Assembly (NCBI GenBank): GCA_902632605.1
Contig: CACPDB010000002.1
Location: 1 to 64,000, forward strand
Origin: an uncultured SAR86 cluster bacterium
GTDB lineage: Bacteria > Pseudomonadota > Gammaproteobacteria > Magnimaribacterales > AG-339-G14
Direction of reading: 5' to 3'
Length of the DNA stretch: 64,000 nucleotides
Both the position numbers and the translations under genes were made by a program. Each line of letters begins with the position of its first letter. Position 1 is the stretch's first letter. The notes under the pieces are model-generated. The model worked only from the letters and a program-made list of their open reading frames with translations. It was not told where the DNA came from and did not search any database. Below are positions 9,562 through 19,108 of this stretch, piece by piece.

Positions 9562-10938
9562 ATGGAATTCAAAGACTATAAAGTAAAAGATATCTCTCTT
9601 GCTGAGTTTGGAAGAAAAGAAATAGAACTGGCTGAATCAGAAATGCCAGCTTTGATTAAACTCAGAGAAAGATATGGCAAAGACAAACCTTTGCAGGGTG
9701 CAAAAATTATGGGTTGCATACACATGACTATTCAAACTGCGGTTCTAATAGAAACCTTAGTTGAATTGGGAGCATCTGTGAGATGGTCGTCTTGTAATAT
9801 TTTTTCTACTCAAGATCATGCGGCCGCTGCAATCGCTCAAAAAGGCATACCTGTTTTTGCCTGGAAAGGCATGAATGAAGAAGAGTTTGATTGGTGTATA
9901 GAACAAACCATCCTATCTGATGGCAAACCATGGGATGCAAATATGATTTTAGACGACGGTGGTGACCTAACTGCTATGGTGCATGAAAAATATCCAGAAA
10001 TGTTAGAAAGGATTAATGGTATTTCCGAAGAAACGACAACTGGGGTATTGAGACTTTATGAAATGTTGGAAAAAGGTACACTTAAGGTACCTGCTATAAA
10101 TGTTAACGACTCAGTAACAAAATCTAAAAACGACAACAAGTATGGATGTAGACATAGTTTGAACGATGCTATTAAACGTGGCACAGATATGTTGCTTTCT
10201 GGCAGGAAAGCTCTTGTTTTTGGTTATGGTGATGTTGGTAAAGGCTCTGCGATGAGTCTTAGGCAAGAAGGAATGGTGGTCAAAATCACCGAAATCGATC
10301 CTATTTGCGCTATGCAGGCTTGTATGGATGGTTATGAAGTTGTTTCGCCTTACTTGAATGGGGAAAATTTAAACAATGATGAATCTATTAATAAAGCCCT
10401 TCTAAGTGATATTGATCTTGTGGTAACAGCAACTGGTAACTTCAATGTTTGTGATAAACACATCTTGAATAATTTAAAGTCAGGAGCAATTGTCAGTAAT
10501 ATCGGTCATTTTGATAATGAGATAGATACCCAATACATGAGGGATGAATGGACTTGGGAAGAGATTAAACCTCAAGTGCATAAGGTTTACAGAGGTCCCA
10601 AGGATAAAAAAGACTATTTACTTCTTTTAGCAGAAGGCAGATTGGTTAACCTTGGTAATGCCACCGGTCACCCTTCAAGAATTATGGATGGCTCGTTTGC
10701 CAACCAAGTTCTTGCACAAATATTTCTATACAAACAAGGTTTTGCTTCAATTAATGATGAAACTACAAAGCAAGAAATGTTAAAAGTCCAAGTTCTTCCT
10801 ATGGAACTGGACGAAGAAGTTGCATCATATATGGTAGAAGGTTTTGGAGGAGTCATTACAAAGCTTACAAAGGATCAAGCTGACTACATAAATGTAGATG
10901 TTGATGGACCTTATAAACCTGATTACTATAAGTATTGA
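9562..10938 (+). CDS. ahcY: Adenosylhomocysteinase
   Basis: The 458-aa enzyme hydrolyses S-adenosylhomocysteine to adenosine and homocysteine, removing the product inhibitor of methyltransferases. Motifs include the substrate-domain segment [16 protein letters not shown] and the catalytic [16 protein letters not shown]. The NAD-binding motif is [12 protein letters not shown], and the C-terminal NAD contact segment ends KPDYYKY. The gene lies between metK and argH. Its TGA stop shares one base with the argH ATG. Confidence 0.96.
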   Translation: MEFKDYKVKDISLAEFGRKEIELAESEMPALIKLRERYGKDKPLQGAKIMGCIHMTIQTAVLIETLVELGASVRWSSCNIFSTQDHAAAAIAQKGIPVFAWKGMNEEEFDWCIEQTILSDGKPWDANMILDDGGDLTAMVHEKYPEMLERINGISEETTTGVLRLYEMLEKGTLKVPAINVNDSVTKSKNDNKYGCRHSLNDAIKRGTDMLLSGRKALVFGYGDVGKGSAMSLRQEGMVVKITEIDPICAMQACMDGYEVVSPYLNGENLNNDESINKALLSDIDLVVTATGNFNVCDKHILNNLKSGAIVSNIGHFDNEIDTQYMRDEWTWEEIKPQVHKVYRGPKDKKDYLLLLAEGRLVNLGNATGHPSRIMDGSFANQVLAQIFLYKQGFASINDETTKQEMLKVQVLPMELDEEVASYMVEGFGGVITKLTKDQADYINVDVDGPYKPDYYKY

Positions 10939-12323
10939 TGTCAAAAAAAAATCCCTCGTGGGGAGGAAGATTTACCAAAAAACCTTCCCAAATTGCTCAG
11001 AATTTTTCGTCCTCTGTTGATGTAGATCAGGCCCTATATAGTGAAGACATTCAAGGTTCTATTGCTTATGCGGAAGCGCTGATGGAAGCCAAAGTGCTGT
11101 CCAAAAATGAATGCAATAAAATTAAGACTGGTCTTAAAAAAATTAAAAAGAAAATCGAAGCTGGCAATTTTAATTGGAATCCGGCTTTGGAAGATGTTCA
11201 CATGAATATCGAGGCTGCGCTTGAAAAAGAAATCGGAGTGACTGCAAAAAAACTTCACACCGGAAGATCCAGGAACGATCAAGTCGTGACTGATTTTAAA
11301 TTGTTTCTTTTAGAAAGAAGTACTGAAATTGAATCTTTGTTGAGAAATTTAATGCAAAACTTAGTTGTTAGAGCAGAGGGAGAGATAGAAACTCTTATGC
11401 CGGGTTTTACCCATCTGCAAAATGCTCAGCCGGTAAGTTTGGCGCACTATCTCTTATCTTGGTACGAAATGATGAAAAGAGATTTGGAAAGAGTTTCAGC
11501 AACTAAAAAGGAACTCAAGGTAAGCCCTTTAGGCTCCGGTGCCCTATCCGGTAATAGGTTTAAATTGGATAGACAAAAACTAGCTAAGTCTTTGGGATTC
11601 GATTCAGTTACCAGAAATTCCATTGATGCTGTATCTGATAGAGATTTTGCTTTAGAAGTTGCTTTCAATATGAGTGTCATGTCTATTCATTTTTCAAGAA
11701 TATGTGAAGAACTGATCATTTGGTCTTCTTCGCAATTTAATTATGCTCAATTGCCTGAAGAATTATGTACGGGTTCTTCGATTATGCCGCAGAAAAAAAA
11801 TCCAGATATGGCTGAGTTAGTCAGAGGAGGTTCTGCTAAAACAGTTGGTAATTTAATGACTTTGTTAAGCTTAATGAAGAATCAGCCTCTGGCTTACAAC
11901 AGAGACAACCAAGAGGATAAAGCACCTTTAATCAATTCGATAGAATATGCCTCAGAAGCATTGAGCATCATGATCGAGATGATCAAAGGCGTATCTTTTA
12001 ATAACGATCAAATGCTTGCTGATGTCTATGATGATTTTTTAACTGCCACAGATCTTGCTGAGTATTTAGTCATCAAAGGAGTGCCATTTAGAGAGGCTCA
12101 TGAAATTACTGGCATGGCAGTAAAATACGCTGAAGACAACGATCTCTTACTATTTGAAATGTCACTTGATGAATTTAAGAAAATTTCAAAGAAGATTTCC
12201 CAAGACGTTTTTGATTACATAGACCCGAGCGACTCTATCCAGGCAAAGACCTCAATTGGAGGCACTGCTTTGCAACAAATAAAAAAAGAAATTAAAAGAG
12301 CAAAAGACTACTTAAAGAAATGA
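10938..12323 (+). CDS. argH: Argininosuccinate lyase
   Basis: ArgH cleaves argininosuccinate to arginine and fumarate. The 461-aa protein starts SKKNPSWGGRFTKKPSQ and has HTGRSRNDQV near residue 110. The superfamily signature is GSSIMPQKKNPD, with the catalytic serine in the flexible loop. I use the ATG overlapping the ahcY stop (TGATG) rather than the TTG in the track. The stop overlaps the start of the small lipoprotein lptM. Confidence 0.95.
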   Translation: MSKKNPSWGGRFTKKPSQIAQNFSSSVDVDQALYSEDIQGSIAYAEALMEAKVLSKNECNKIKTGLKKIKKKIEAGNFNWNPALEDVHMNIEAALEKEIGVTAKKLHTGRSRNDQVVTDFKLFLLERSTEIESLLRNLMQNLVVRAEGEIETLMPGFTHLQNAQPVSLAHYLLSWYEMMKRDLERVSATKKELKVSPLGSGALSGNRFKLDRQKLAKSLGFDSVTRNSIDAVSDRDFALEVAFNMSVMSIHFSRICEELIIWSSSQFNYAQLPEELCTGSSIMPQKKNPDMAELVRGGSAKTVGNLMTLLSLMKNQPLAYNRDNQEDKAPLINSIEYASEALSIMIEMIKGVSFNNDQMLADVYDDFLTATDLAEYLVIKGVPFREAHEITGMAVKYAEDNDLLLFEMSLDEFKKISKKISQDVFDYIDPSDSIQAKTSIGGTALQQIKKEIKRAKDYLKK

Positions 12324-12439
12324 AAATTTTTTTACTTGGGTTATGTCTAATCAGTTTCGGCTTTCTAAGCTCGTGTGGCATAAAAGGTCCTTTATATCTA
12401 CCTGAAGATGAAGAAATCAATGAACTTAGAACATTTTAA
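12320..12439 (+). CDS. lptM: Small lipoprotein LptM (YifL-like)
   Basis: This 39-aa gene is absent from the track. It encodes a signal peptide ending in the lipobox FLSSC, followed by GIKGPLYLPEDEE. The CGIKGPLYLP core is the hallmark of YifL/LptM, an outer-membrane lipoprotein that helps the LPS translocon LptD/LptE mature in E. coli. The start ATG overlaps the argH stop and its 3' end overlaps lysA. The same lptM-dapF neighbourhood exists in other gammaproteobacteria, supporting the call. Confidence 0.9.
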   Translation: MKIFLLGLCLISFGFLSSCGIKGPLYLPEDEEINELRTF

Positions 12440-13640
12440 TTTTAACGAAGGTGTCTTACATTCGGAAGACACTAACTTGCTTGAGCTAAGCCATAGCTTA
12501 GAAACACCTTTTTATGTTTATTCTTCGGAAACAATTAGAGAAAATTGTCGATCTTATAAAGCTGGCTTATCCTCCTCGGACCTAGCCTGCTATGCCGTAA
12601 AAGCTAACAGCAATCTAAGTATTTTGTCTTTGATTAAGGATGAAGGTTTAGGCTTTGACGTAGTATCTGGTGGAGAGTTAAAAAGAGTTTTAAAAATCGG
12701 TGCAGATCCAAAGAAGATTGTTTTTTCTGGAGTTGGTAAAAGCAAAGAGGAATTGAAAATAGCTTGTGATCACGAAATATTTTCCATCAACGTAGAATCT
12801 GAATATGAATTGGAACTGCTCGAACAACTAAATAAGATGCCAAGAATCTCATTCAGAATAAATCCGGATATTGCTGCAGAATCTCATCCTTATATTGAAA
12901 CTGGCAAGGCCGATTGCAAATTTGGTATTTCCGAAGAAGAAGCTCTGACTTTGGCAAAGAAGTATGGAACTGAAAAAATAAACTTAGTTGGTGTTTCAGC
13001 CCATATTGGATCCCAAATAACTAATACGGATTTACTGGTTGAAGCTTACGAAAAACTTGAAAATTTAGCAGACCAATTGGTTTCGCTGGGATTTGAAATA
13101 GATCACATAGATGTTGGTGGTGGTTTAGCAATCGACTATGAATTAGAAAAAAATTTTTCACCCGACGAATTAATAAAAAAACTGAAGAAGTTTTCTTCAA
13201 AATATAACTTAACTTTAGAGCCAGGACGTTCCATTGTTGCGCAAGCAGGTGTTTTGATAACCAAAGTATTGGGAATCAAAGAGAATGGCAGTCAAAAGTT
13301 TCTTATCGTTGATGCCGGCATGAACGATTTGATGAGGCCATCGTTGTATAGCGCAAGACACAAAATTGAGAATTTAGTGGAGTCCTCTGAAAAGAAGGAT
13401 CTTTATTCTGTAGTTGGGCCCGTCTGTGAGACTGCCGATAGTTTTGGTTCAGATTTCGAGGTCAGTGCAAATGCTGGAGATTATTTGGTTGTATATTCAG
13501 CAGGAGCCTATGGCTCGAGTATGGGCTCTAATTATAATACCCGACTTAAACCTGCTGAAATCTTAGTTGATCAAAAAAGCCATAAAGTTATCAGAAAAGC
13601 TGAAACCTTTGATGATCTCATTAAAGAAGAGGAGCTTTAA
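12408..13640 (+). CDS. lysA: Diaminopimelate decarboxylase
   Basis: LysA decarboxylates meso-diaminopimelate to lysine with PLP. The 410-aa protein has the PLP lysine in CYAVKANSN near residue 62. It also has SAHIGSQITNT, the glycine loop HIDVGGGLAI and the C-terminal GPVCETADSF with the dimer-interface cysteine. The track start overlaps lptM by 32 nt. A second ATG at 12420 (MNLEHFNF) matches the usual family start equally well. dapF begins inside its TAA stop, so the last two lysine-pathway steps are coupled. Confidence 0.95.
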   Translation: MKKSMNLEHFNFNEGVLHSEDTNLLELSHSLETPFYVYSSETIRENCRSYKAGLSSSDLACYAVKANSNLSILSLIKDEGLGFDVVSGGELKRVLKIGADPKKIVFSGVGKSKEELKIACDHEIFSINVESEYELELLEQLNKMPRISFRINPDIAAESHPYIETGKADCKFGISEEEALTLAKKYGTEKINLVGVSAHIGSQITNTDLLVEAYEKLENLADQLVSLGFEIDHIDVGGGLAIDYELEKNFSPDELIKKLKKFSSKYNLTLEPGRSIVAQAGVLITKVLGIKENGSQKFLIVDAGMNDLMRPSLYSARHKIENLVESSEKKDLYSVVGPVCETADSFGSDFEVSANAGDYLVVYSAGAYGSSMGSNYNTRLKPAEILVDQKSHKVIRKAETFDDLIKEEEL

Positions 13641-14455
13641 TGCCCTATATCCAGTTTATGGAGGCTTTAGGTAACAATTTCATAATTGTAGATTCAGTTA
13701 CGCAAGATTTTTCTTTCTCTAAAAACAGCATCCCGAAGTTTATTGATAAGGATGATTTTCTTGAGTTTGATCAAGTCTTGGTAATAGAACCTCCAGAAAA
13801 AGAAATTGCAGATTTTTCTGTAAAAATCTTTAATCAAGATGGCAGTGAGGCTGAAAACTGTGTCAACGGTATGAGGTGTGTTGCTAAATATCTATCCGAT
13901 AGAGATATATCCATCAGTGATACTGTGAAGTTACTCATAGGCACTAATCAAGTTACTGTTGAGAAGAGAAAAAATGATTATATTGTGGAAAATTTATTTT
14001 CACTATCTCCTTCTGAAATTGGTCTAAATGATAATGAGCAGGTTTTTGAGATTGAATTTGATGATAAAAAAGTTCCTTGTTTTGCAGTTTCGATAGGAAA
14101 TCCACATGCCGTAATTTTTAATAATGAGTTGGCTTTGGATGTGCAAAAGTTTGGAACATTTTTGCAAGAAAGTAATTTTTTTAAAAATGGTGTAAACGTT
14201 GGCTTTATTCAAATTAAAAATGCTCAGGAGATAAATTTAAGGGTTTTTGAAAGAGGTGTGGGAGAAACTCAAGCTTGCGGAAGTGGAGCTTGTGCAGCAG
14301 CTATTGCTTGTGCAATTCAAAAAGAATTGGATCAAGAGTTAAAAATAAACTTTCATCAAGGTCAGGTATTCACTAAAGTAAATTTAGAAGATTCAAAAGT
14401 TATGCTTCAAGGAAGTGCAGAATACAGAAAACAAGATGTTTTGTTAAACCTTTAA
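13640..14455 (+). CDS. dapF: Diaminopimelate epimerase, divergent active-site motif
   Basis: DapF interconverts LL- and meso-diaminopimelate using two cysteines. The 271-aa protein keeps both: the first in ENCVNGMRC, the second in TQACGSGACAAA. The rest aligns well by eye with E. coli DapF (FNQDGSEAE, SIGNPHAVI, RVFERGVGETQ). The first motif is normally CGNGARC, so Gly to Val and Ala to Met have occurred next to the catalytic Cys, and the N-terminal GLGND is ALGNN. It is probably still active. The gene overlaps lysA by 1 nt. Confidence 0.93.
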   Translation: MPYIQFMEALGNNFIIVDSVTQDFSFSKNSIPKFIDKDDFLEFDQVLVIEPPEKEIADFSVKIFNQDGSEAENCVNGMRCVAKYLSDRDISISDTVKLLIGTNQVTVEKRKNDYIVENLFSLSPSEIGLNDNEQVFEIEFDDKKVPCFAVSIGNPHAVIFNNELALDVQKFGTFLQESNFFKNGVNVGFIQIKNAQEINLRVFERGVGETQACGSGACAAAIACAIQKELDQELKINFHQGQVFTKVNLEDSKVMLQGSAEYRKQDVLLNL

Positions 14456-14456
14456 A

Positions 14457-15140
14457 ATGAAACTTTTTAGTAAATCTCTTAAACCTGAAGAAGTAATTAA
14501 TTTCTTAAAAGAAAATCCTGATTTTTTTATTGATCATCCAGAAGCTATAGAACATTTAGAGATAAAACATGAATCAGGAGAAGCGGTAAGCTTTATTGAA
14601 AAACAGGTTGAATTCATAAAATCCAAGAATTTGGCAACGAGCACGCAACTCAAAGACTTTATTACAAACGCAAATGAGAATGAACTACTTTTTGAAAAGG
14701 TTAGAAAACTAATAAGTATTATTCTGAATGCCGAAGACTTAGAAAGTTTATTGACCGCTACTGAAAGTTTTTTTACGAACGAACTTGGTACAGAAAAATG
14801 TAAATTATTGTTCTTTACTCAAGAAGAATTGTATCAAGTATCTGAAAATAGAATCATTGAGCCAGAAATAGCTACCAAGACTTTCTCTAAGATTTTCAAA
14901 GAAGTAGATATTTTTTTAGGAAAGCTTACTAATGAAATTGCCTCCCTAACTTTTGGTGCACAAGCTGATATTAAAGAAGCAGTTATTGGTAAACTACATT
15001 CAGAAAAGATTGCAGGAATATTAATTTTAGGCTCTTCAGCAGATGAAAAATATACTCCGGAGCAGGATACATTATTTCTAAATTTTATTGTTGAAGTTTT
15101 AAGCCATCAAATAGATAGATTAATTGAAAACCGAGATTAG
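14457..15140 (+). CDS. DUF484 family protein (YigA-like)
   Basis: The 227-aa protein belongs to the DUF484/YigA family, which has a short N-terminal helical part and a GAF-like domain. The typical beginning is visible: EEVINFLKENPDFFIDHPE, then FIEKQVEFIKSKN. A GAF-like C-terminal half ends near LGSSADEKYTPEQDTLFLNFIVEVLSHQI. Its biochemical role is unknown. It always travels between dapF and xerC in gammaproteobacteria, as here. Its 3' end overlaps xerC by 17 nt. Confidence 0.88.
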   Translation: MKLFSKSLKPEEVINFLKENPDFFIDHPEAIEHLEIKHESGEAVSFIEKQVEFIKSKNLATSTQLKDFITNANENELLFEKVRKLISIILNAEDLESLLTATESFFTNELGTEKCKLLFFTQEELYQVSENRIIEPEIATKTFSKIFKEVDIFLGKLTNEIASLTFGAQADIKEAVIGKLHSEKIAGILILGSSADEKYTPEQDTLFLNFIVEVLSHQIDRLIENRD

Positions 15141-16023
15141 TAACTTAATAGAATCTTTTTTAAATTTTCTTAAAGAAAATCGTAACTATTCAGAACATAC
15201 TCTTAAAAGTTACAGGAATGATTTGAATAAATTCGTGGTCTTTCTTAATGAAAACAAAATTTTAACCATAGCAAAGGTTAACAATAATCTAGTAAGAAAT
15301 TTTTTAGGTTTGCACAGAAGAAAAGGACTTAGTCCGAAAAGTCTTGCGAGAATTTTATCTTCCCTAAGGAGTTTTTTTAAATTTCTTAAATCCGAAGGAA
15401 AATTTACTAACGATCCAACAGTTGGTATCAGCACCCCAAAGCAAGATGCTCTTTTACCAAAAGCACTTGATACCGACATGATCGACAAACTCTTGAATTT
15501 TGAACCAAAAAACTGGATAGAACATCGAGATAAAGCGATGATGGAATTGATCTACTCTTCTGGATTGCGACTTTCTGAACTTTGCTCTTTGAATTTAAAG
15601 GATCTTTTGCTGGAAGAACAAATGTGCAGAGTTCTAGGAAAAGGTAACAAGGAAAGACTTTGTCCTGTGGGCTCTAAAGCTATTGAGTCTTTGGAAAAAT
15701 GGTTTGCTCATAGAGCAACTAAAGCTAATCCAGACGAAACTTCAGTCTTTGTAAACAAGGAAGGAAATCGATTGGGTCCAAGAACGGTTCAAATTCGACT
15801 TAAAAAAATAAGTCAAGACAGAGGCTTGCCTTATATTCACCCTCATATGTTGAGGCATTCGTTTGCAACCCATATTTTAGAGTCCAGTGGAGACCTTAGA
15901 GCTGTTCAAGAATTATTAGGACATGCTAATCTAAGTACCACTCAAATCTACACTAAATTGGATTTCCAGCATTTGGCAAAGGTTTACGATAAAAGCCATC
16001 CACATGCAAAGAATAAAAAATGA
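15124..16023 (+). CDS. xerC: Site-specific tyrosine recombinase XerC
   Basis: XerC acts with XerD at dif to resolve chromosome dimers. The 299-aa protein has the N-terminal SAM-like domain (NYSEHTLKSYRNDLNKF) and the catalytic residues of tyrosine recombinases. These are Arg in SGLRLSELCSL, a Lys in the beta-hairpin, HxxR in HMLRHSFATH, the second His in LGHANLSTTQ, and the nucleophile Tyr in IYTKLD. The position after dapF-DUF484 marks it as the chromosomal XerC rather than a mobile integrase. The start is TTG within DUF484. Confidence 0.95.
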   Translation: MKTEISNLIESFLNFLKENRNYSEHTLKSYRNDLNKFVVFLNENKILTIAKVNNNLVRNFLGLHRRKGLSPKSLARILSSLRSFFKFLKSEGKFTNDPTVGISTPKQDALLPKALDTDMIDKLLNFEPKNWIEHRDKAMMELIYSSGLRLSELCSLNLKDLLLEEQMCRVLGKGNKERLCPVGSKAIESLEKWFAHRATKANPDETSVFVNKEGNRLGPRTVQIRLKKISQDRGLPYIHPHMLRHSFATHILESSGDLRAVQELLGHANLSTTQIYTKLDFQHLAKVYDKSHPHAKNKK

Positions 16024-16718
16024 AAATTAAAGCAGTAACTTTTGATCTTGATGACACACTATGGCCGCTGCGAGAAGTCATCATCCATGCGCACAAAGAA
16101 TCCAATAACTGGATAATCGATAAATTTCCAAACATGTCTGAAGTCTTGTTCACAGAACAGGAGCAAAAGATGTGGCAAAAGCTCATCGCAAAAGATAATT
16201 CTCTCAGACATCGTTTATCTGAGCTTCGCATGAAAGTCATCGAGACATTGCTGATAGAAAATGGTATTTCCAATGAAGATGCAAAAGTAACCTCAAAAAA
16301 CGCATTCGATATTTTTTTAAAGCTTCGTCATGAAATTTCTTATTTCGAAGGAACTTTAGAGGTTCTTGAGTCATTAAAAAGTAAATATACGTTAGGTGTT
16401 TTGACTAATGGAAATGCGAGCATAGAAACTTTAAAAATTGATCACTTATTTGATTTTTATCTAAATGCAGAAATGGTAAATGATAGTAAACCCGGTGCAA
16501 AGATGTTTGAAGAAGCTTTAAAAATAATGCAACTTCAACCTGAGGAAGTCTGCCATGTAGGTGATCATCCAGAAAATGATGTCGAGGCTGCCATGAATCT
16601 AGGGATGAGAGCTGTATGGCTAAATTTGCTCGATGCAGAGTGGCCAGATAGCAAAAGACAAGCTGATATTGAAATTGAATCTTGGTGGAATCTAGAGAAG
16701 GGAATAGAGAGCTTATAA
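16020..16718 (+). CDS. HAD-superfamily hydrolase (YigB-like)
   Basis: The 232-aa protein is a HAD-family phosphatase. Motif I is FDLDDTLWPL, motif II VLTNGN, motif III the lysine in SKPGAKMFEEA, and motif IV HVGDHPENDVEAA. In E. coli yigB also follows xerC and encodes a phosphatase acting on FMN and related substrates, so a similar role is inferred from synteny. It overlaps xerC by 4 nt. Its 3' end overlaps the opposing cytochrome gene by 6 bp. Confidence 0.88.
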   Translation: MKIKAVTFDLDDTLWPLREVIIHAHKESNNWIIDKFPNMSEVLFTEQEQKMWQKLIAKDNSLRHRLSELRMKVIETLLIENGISNEDAKVTSKNAFDIFLKLRHEISYFEGTLEVLESLKSKYTLGVLTNGNASIETLKIDHLFDFYLNAEMVNDSKPGAKMFEEALKIMQLQPEEVCHVGDHPENDVEAAMNLGMRAVWLNLLDAEWPDSKRQADIEIESWWNLEKGIESL

Positions 16719-17027
16719 AGAGTCTAAGATATAACTGACTGCCATCTCAAGTTCCTGCTCAGAACAATTCATGCACAATCCCATTGCGGGCATTCCTCTG
16801 AGACCATTTTTAACGCTATAAGTTAGCTCGTCCAAACTTTTATTGACTCTTAGACCCCATGCTGATTTATCCCCAAAAGTTGGAGCACCAGCCAAACCAT
16901 TTTGGTGACAAACAGCACAAGCTACGTCGTAAACTGTCTTGCCATCTCTTGATATTTTTTCTTCAGAAAAAATCAAAGATGAGGTGAGAAAAAAGAATAT
17001 TAAGGAAGAAAAAAATAATTTAATCAA
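16713..17027 (-). CDS. Cytochrome c5-type small periplasmic cytochrome
   Basis: The 104-aa protein has an N-terminal signal peptide and one haem-binding CAVCH site near residue 39. An axial Met lies in LRGMPAMG, and an extra CMNC pair near the C-terminus typifies the cytochrome c5 family. It probably shuttles electrons in the periplasm. It lies 5 bp downstream of the pseudoazurin-like gene, so the two carriers are likely coexpressed. Confidence 0.9.
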   Translation of the reverse strand: MIKLFFSSLIFFFLTSSLIFSEEKISRDGKTVYDVACAVCHQNGLAGAPTFGDKSAWGLRVNKSLDELTYSVKNGLRGMPAMGLCMNCSEQELEMAVSYILDSL

Positions 17028-17032
17028 AATAA

Positions 17033-17644
17033 TTATAATCTTGATAGGTAATCGTCCAACCTCTCTTGATTCATGACAAAGGTAGATTTTATCTGACTAG
17101 CAGCGGATTTTACTTCATCCAAGTTAACTGCTTCACCTACTTGAATAACGCCTACCATTGCCATCATTGCATGAGGTGTACAGTTGTAAACGTATACTCC
17201 TTCGACATCTAAAGTAACGCTGACACTTTCATTGATTGCACCATTCCAGCTTTCTGCATTTGATGGAATCATGTTAGGAAAAGATGCTGAGTTGTGCATA
17301 GGATCCACGAGAACGAAATTTATTGTATCTCCGACTGATACTTTTAATACAGGAGGTTCGAAAACCATAGTTCCATCTGCTCCAGCGTTGAGCATTTTAA
17401 CTTCATGCACACTACCTTCAGAGAGTTTCACTTTATTGGAAGCAGCAACAGGTTCAGCTGCCATACTATTATTCAAAGCTACTTTATAGCCAGGTCCGGA
17501 AGATTCTATGCCGCAGTCGTCAGTTTTTAGACAAACACTGGCAACAGAAGAAACGCGTTCAAGAATAGCTTCTTCACGCATATCAGCAGAAGCTGCTATA
17601 TGTGATAAAAGAAACGAAATTAAAGCAACTGATAATTTTTTCAT
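17033..17644 (-). CDS. Pseudoazurin-like cupredoxin with N-terminal extension
   Basis: A signal peptide is followed by about 55 residues and then a plastocyanin/pseudoazurin-like domain (HEVKMLNAGADGTMVFEP to GVIQVG). Type 1 copper ligands are all visible: His in DPMHNSASFP, then Cys, His and Met in YNCTPHAMMAM. The extension contains ERVSSVASVCLKTDDC, which resembles the leader segment of cytochrome c5-like proteins rather than a standard pseudoazurin. It is probably a periplasmic electron carrier. TATAAT lies 6 nt before the ATG and there is no adjacent Shine-Dalgarno. Confidence 0.85.
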   Translation of the reverse strand: MKKLSVALISFLLSHIAASADMREEAILERVSSVASVCLKTDDCGIESSGPGYKVALNNSMAAEPVAASNKVKLSEGSVHEVKMLNAGADGTMVFEPPVLKVSVGDTINFVLVDPMHNSASFPNMIPSNAESWNGAINESVSVTLDVEGVYVYNCTPHAMMAMVGVIQVGEAVNLDEVKSAASQIKSTFVMNQERLDDYLSRL

Positions 17645-17650
17645 GGTGCG

Positions 17651-17656
17651 ATTATA
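17651..17656 (-). promoter_or_regulatory. -10 box directly upstream of pseudoazurin-like gene
   Basis: On the minus strand TATAAT is followed by six bases and then the ATG at 17644. A transcript started at the usual distance from this box would begin at or next to the start codon, implying a leaderless mRNA. Confidence 0.55.
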
Positions 17657-17785
17657 GACTCCTGTCTAACTAAATCTATCTCTGGGATGGAGAAAAGTTT
17701 AAGCTTATTTAAAAATATTTTAAGTATAGTGATTAGCTTCCTTCAATTTAGTTCTTTTACAATAAGTTTTACTTAAGGTATAGAA

Positions 17786-19108
17786 TTAAGTTCTGCCCAA
17801 CTCACCAACTTCAAGCAGTTGTTTTTTTTGGTCTGGCAAAATTTTCAATTCTAATGAATTTAGGTAATCTGTAAGTAATTCGTTTCCTATGCTCAATTTG
17901 AGGTGCCACTCATTATCCTTGATAACCTCATCGCGAACACACCCTTCTTCATAAAGCTTAGCCCTAGCAGCTGATGCTTTATGAGAAATCGATACCCAGC
18001 CTTTGAAAAGTCCATTGCTGATTCTCTCCAATATTTTTTCTTTCAAGGATTCAATACCGATATTCTTTTCTGCGGAAATAAAAAGTTCTTCAGGATGTTG
18101 AAATACCAACTCTTGTTGTTTGTTTTCAGAGAGGAAGTCAATTTTATTGTTCACTAAAAGTTGTGGGATTTCATCAACGTTCAAATCCTTTAAAATTCTT
18201 GTAACTTCCTTTTGCTTGATATCTTTTTCTGGATCATTGATATCGACCAAATGGATTAGTAAATCTGCTGATCTAAGATCATCTAAAGTGGTTTTAAATG
18301 ACTCTATCAACTCCGTTGGGATTTCTGAAATAAAACCCACAGTGTCCGTAAATAGAATTGCCCTGCTTCCGGGACTTAGATTCTTTCTAGTTACCGAATC
18401 TAAAGTTGCAAATAACTGATCTGCTTGATATTCGTCACCGCCAGTTAAAGCATTAAATAATGTTGTTTTGCCTGCATTGGTATAACCGACTAAAGCGACT
18501 ATTTTATTTTTTCCTTTTTTTCTAGCGTATCGATTCAAAGATTTTTGATTATGACTTTTAGCAAGTTTCTTCTTGAGTGCCTTAATTCTATTACCAATCA
18601 ATCTTCGGTCCGTTTCAAGTTGAGTTTCTCCTGGTCCTCGCAAGCCAATTCCTCCTTTTTGTCTTTCTAAATGACTCCAACCTCTAACCAGTCTGGTGGA
18701 TAAGTGGGATAGTTGAGCAAGCTCAACTTGAAGTTTCCCAATGTGACTAAAAGCACGTCTAGCAAAGATATCTAAAATCAATCCAGTTCTATCCAAAACC
18801 CTTGCTTTCAGATAGCGCTCGATATTTCTTTCTTGTGATGGCGATAAAGCATGATTAAAAATAACCAAACCAATTTTGTTTTTGTGCACTTCTTGCTTGA
18901 TTTCTTCCAGTTTTCCTTTTTGAATGAAATATCTGGGAGATACAAGTTCCTGCTTACCTTTGATCTCACCTGATACATTAGCCCCTGCTGAACGGGCTAA
19001 GTCTTTAAACTCTTCAAAAGAGTTTTCAAAATTTAAAATACGCCTGACTTTTGTAGTTTCAACTTGAACAAGCAGAGCTTTTTCAAGAAAGTTATTTTCG
19101 TTTGGCAT
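17786..19108 (-). CDS. hflX: Ribosome-associated GTPase HflX
   Basis: HflX is a GTPase that splits stalled or stressed ribosomes. The 440-aa protein has the N-terminal HflX domain (FNHALSPSQERNIE, GIGLRGPGETQLETDRR) and a GTPase domain. The P-loop is GYTNAGKTTLFNAL near residue 210, G3 is FTDTVGFI and G4 VNNKID. The E. coli neighbour hfq is not present here. It overlaps the upstream methyltransferase gene by one base. Confidence 0.94.
   Translation of the reverse strand: MPNENNFLEKALLVQVETTKVRRILNFENSFEEFKDLARSAGANVSGEIKGKQELVSPRYFIQKGKLEEIKQEVHKNKIGLVIFNHALSPSQERNIERYLKARVLDRTGLILDIFARRAFSHIGKLQVELAQLSHLSTRLVRGWSHLERQKGGIGLRGPGETQLETDRRLIGNRIKALKKKLAKSHNQKSLNRYARKKGKNKIVALVGYTNAGKTTLFNALTGGDEYQADQLFATLDSVTRKNLSPGSRAILFTDTVGFISEIPTELIESFKTTLDDLRSADLLIHLVDINDPEKDIKQKEVTRILKDLNVDEIPQLLVNNKIDFLSENKQQELVFQHPEELFISAEKNIGIESLKEKILERISNGLFKGWVSISHKASAARAKLYEEGCVRDEVIKDNEWHLKLSIGNELLTDYLNSLELKILPDQKKQLLEVGELGRT

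Noticed and set aside
15124-16023. Tyrosine recombinase as a sign of a prophage or integrated element
   Set aside because: Position in lptM-lysA-dapF-DUF484-xerC-HAD identifies the chromosomal XerC.
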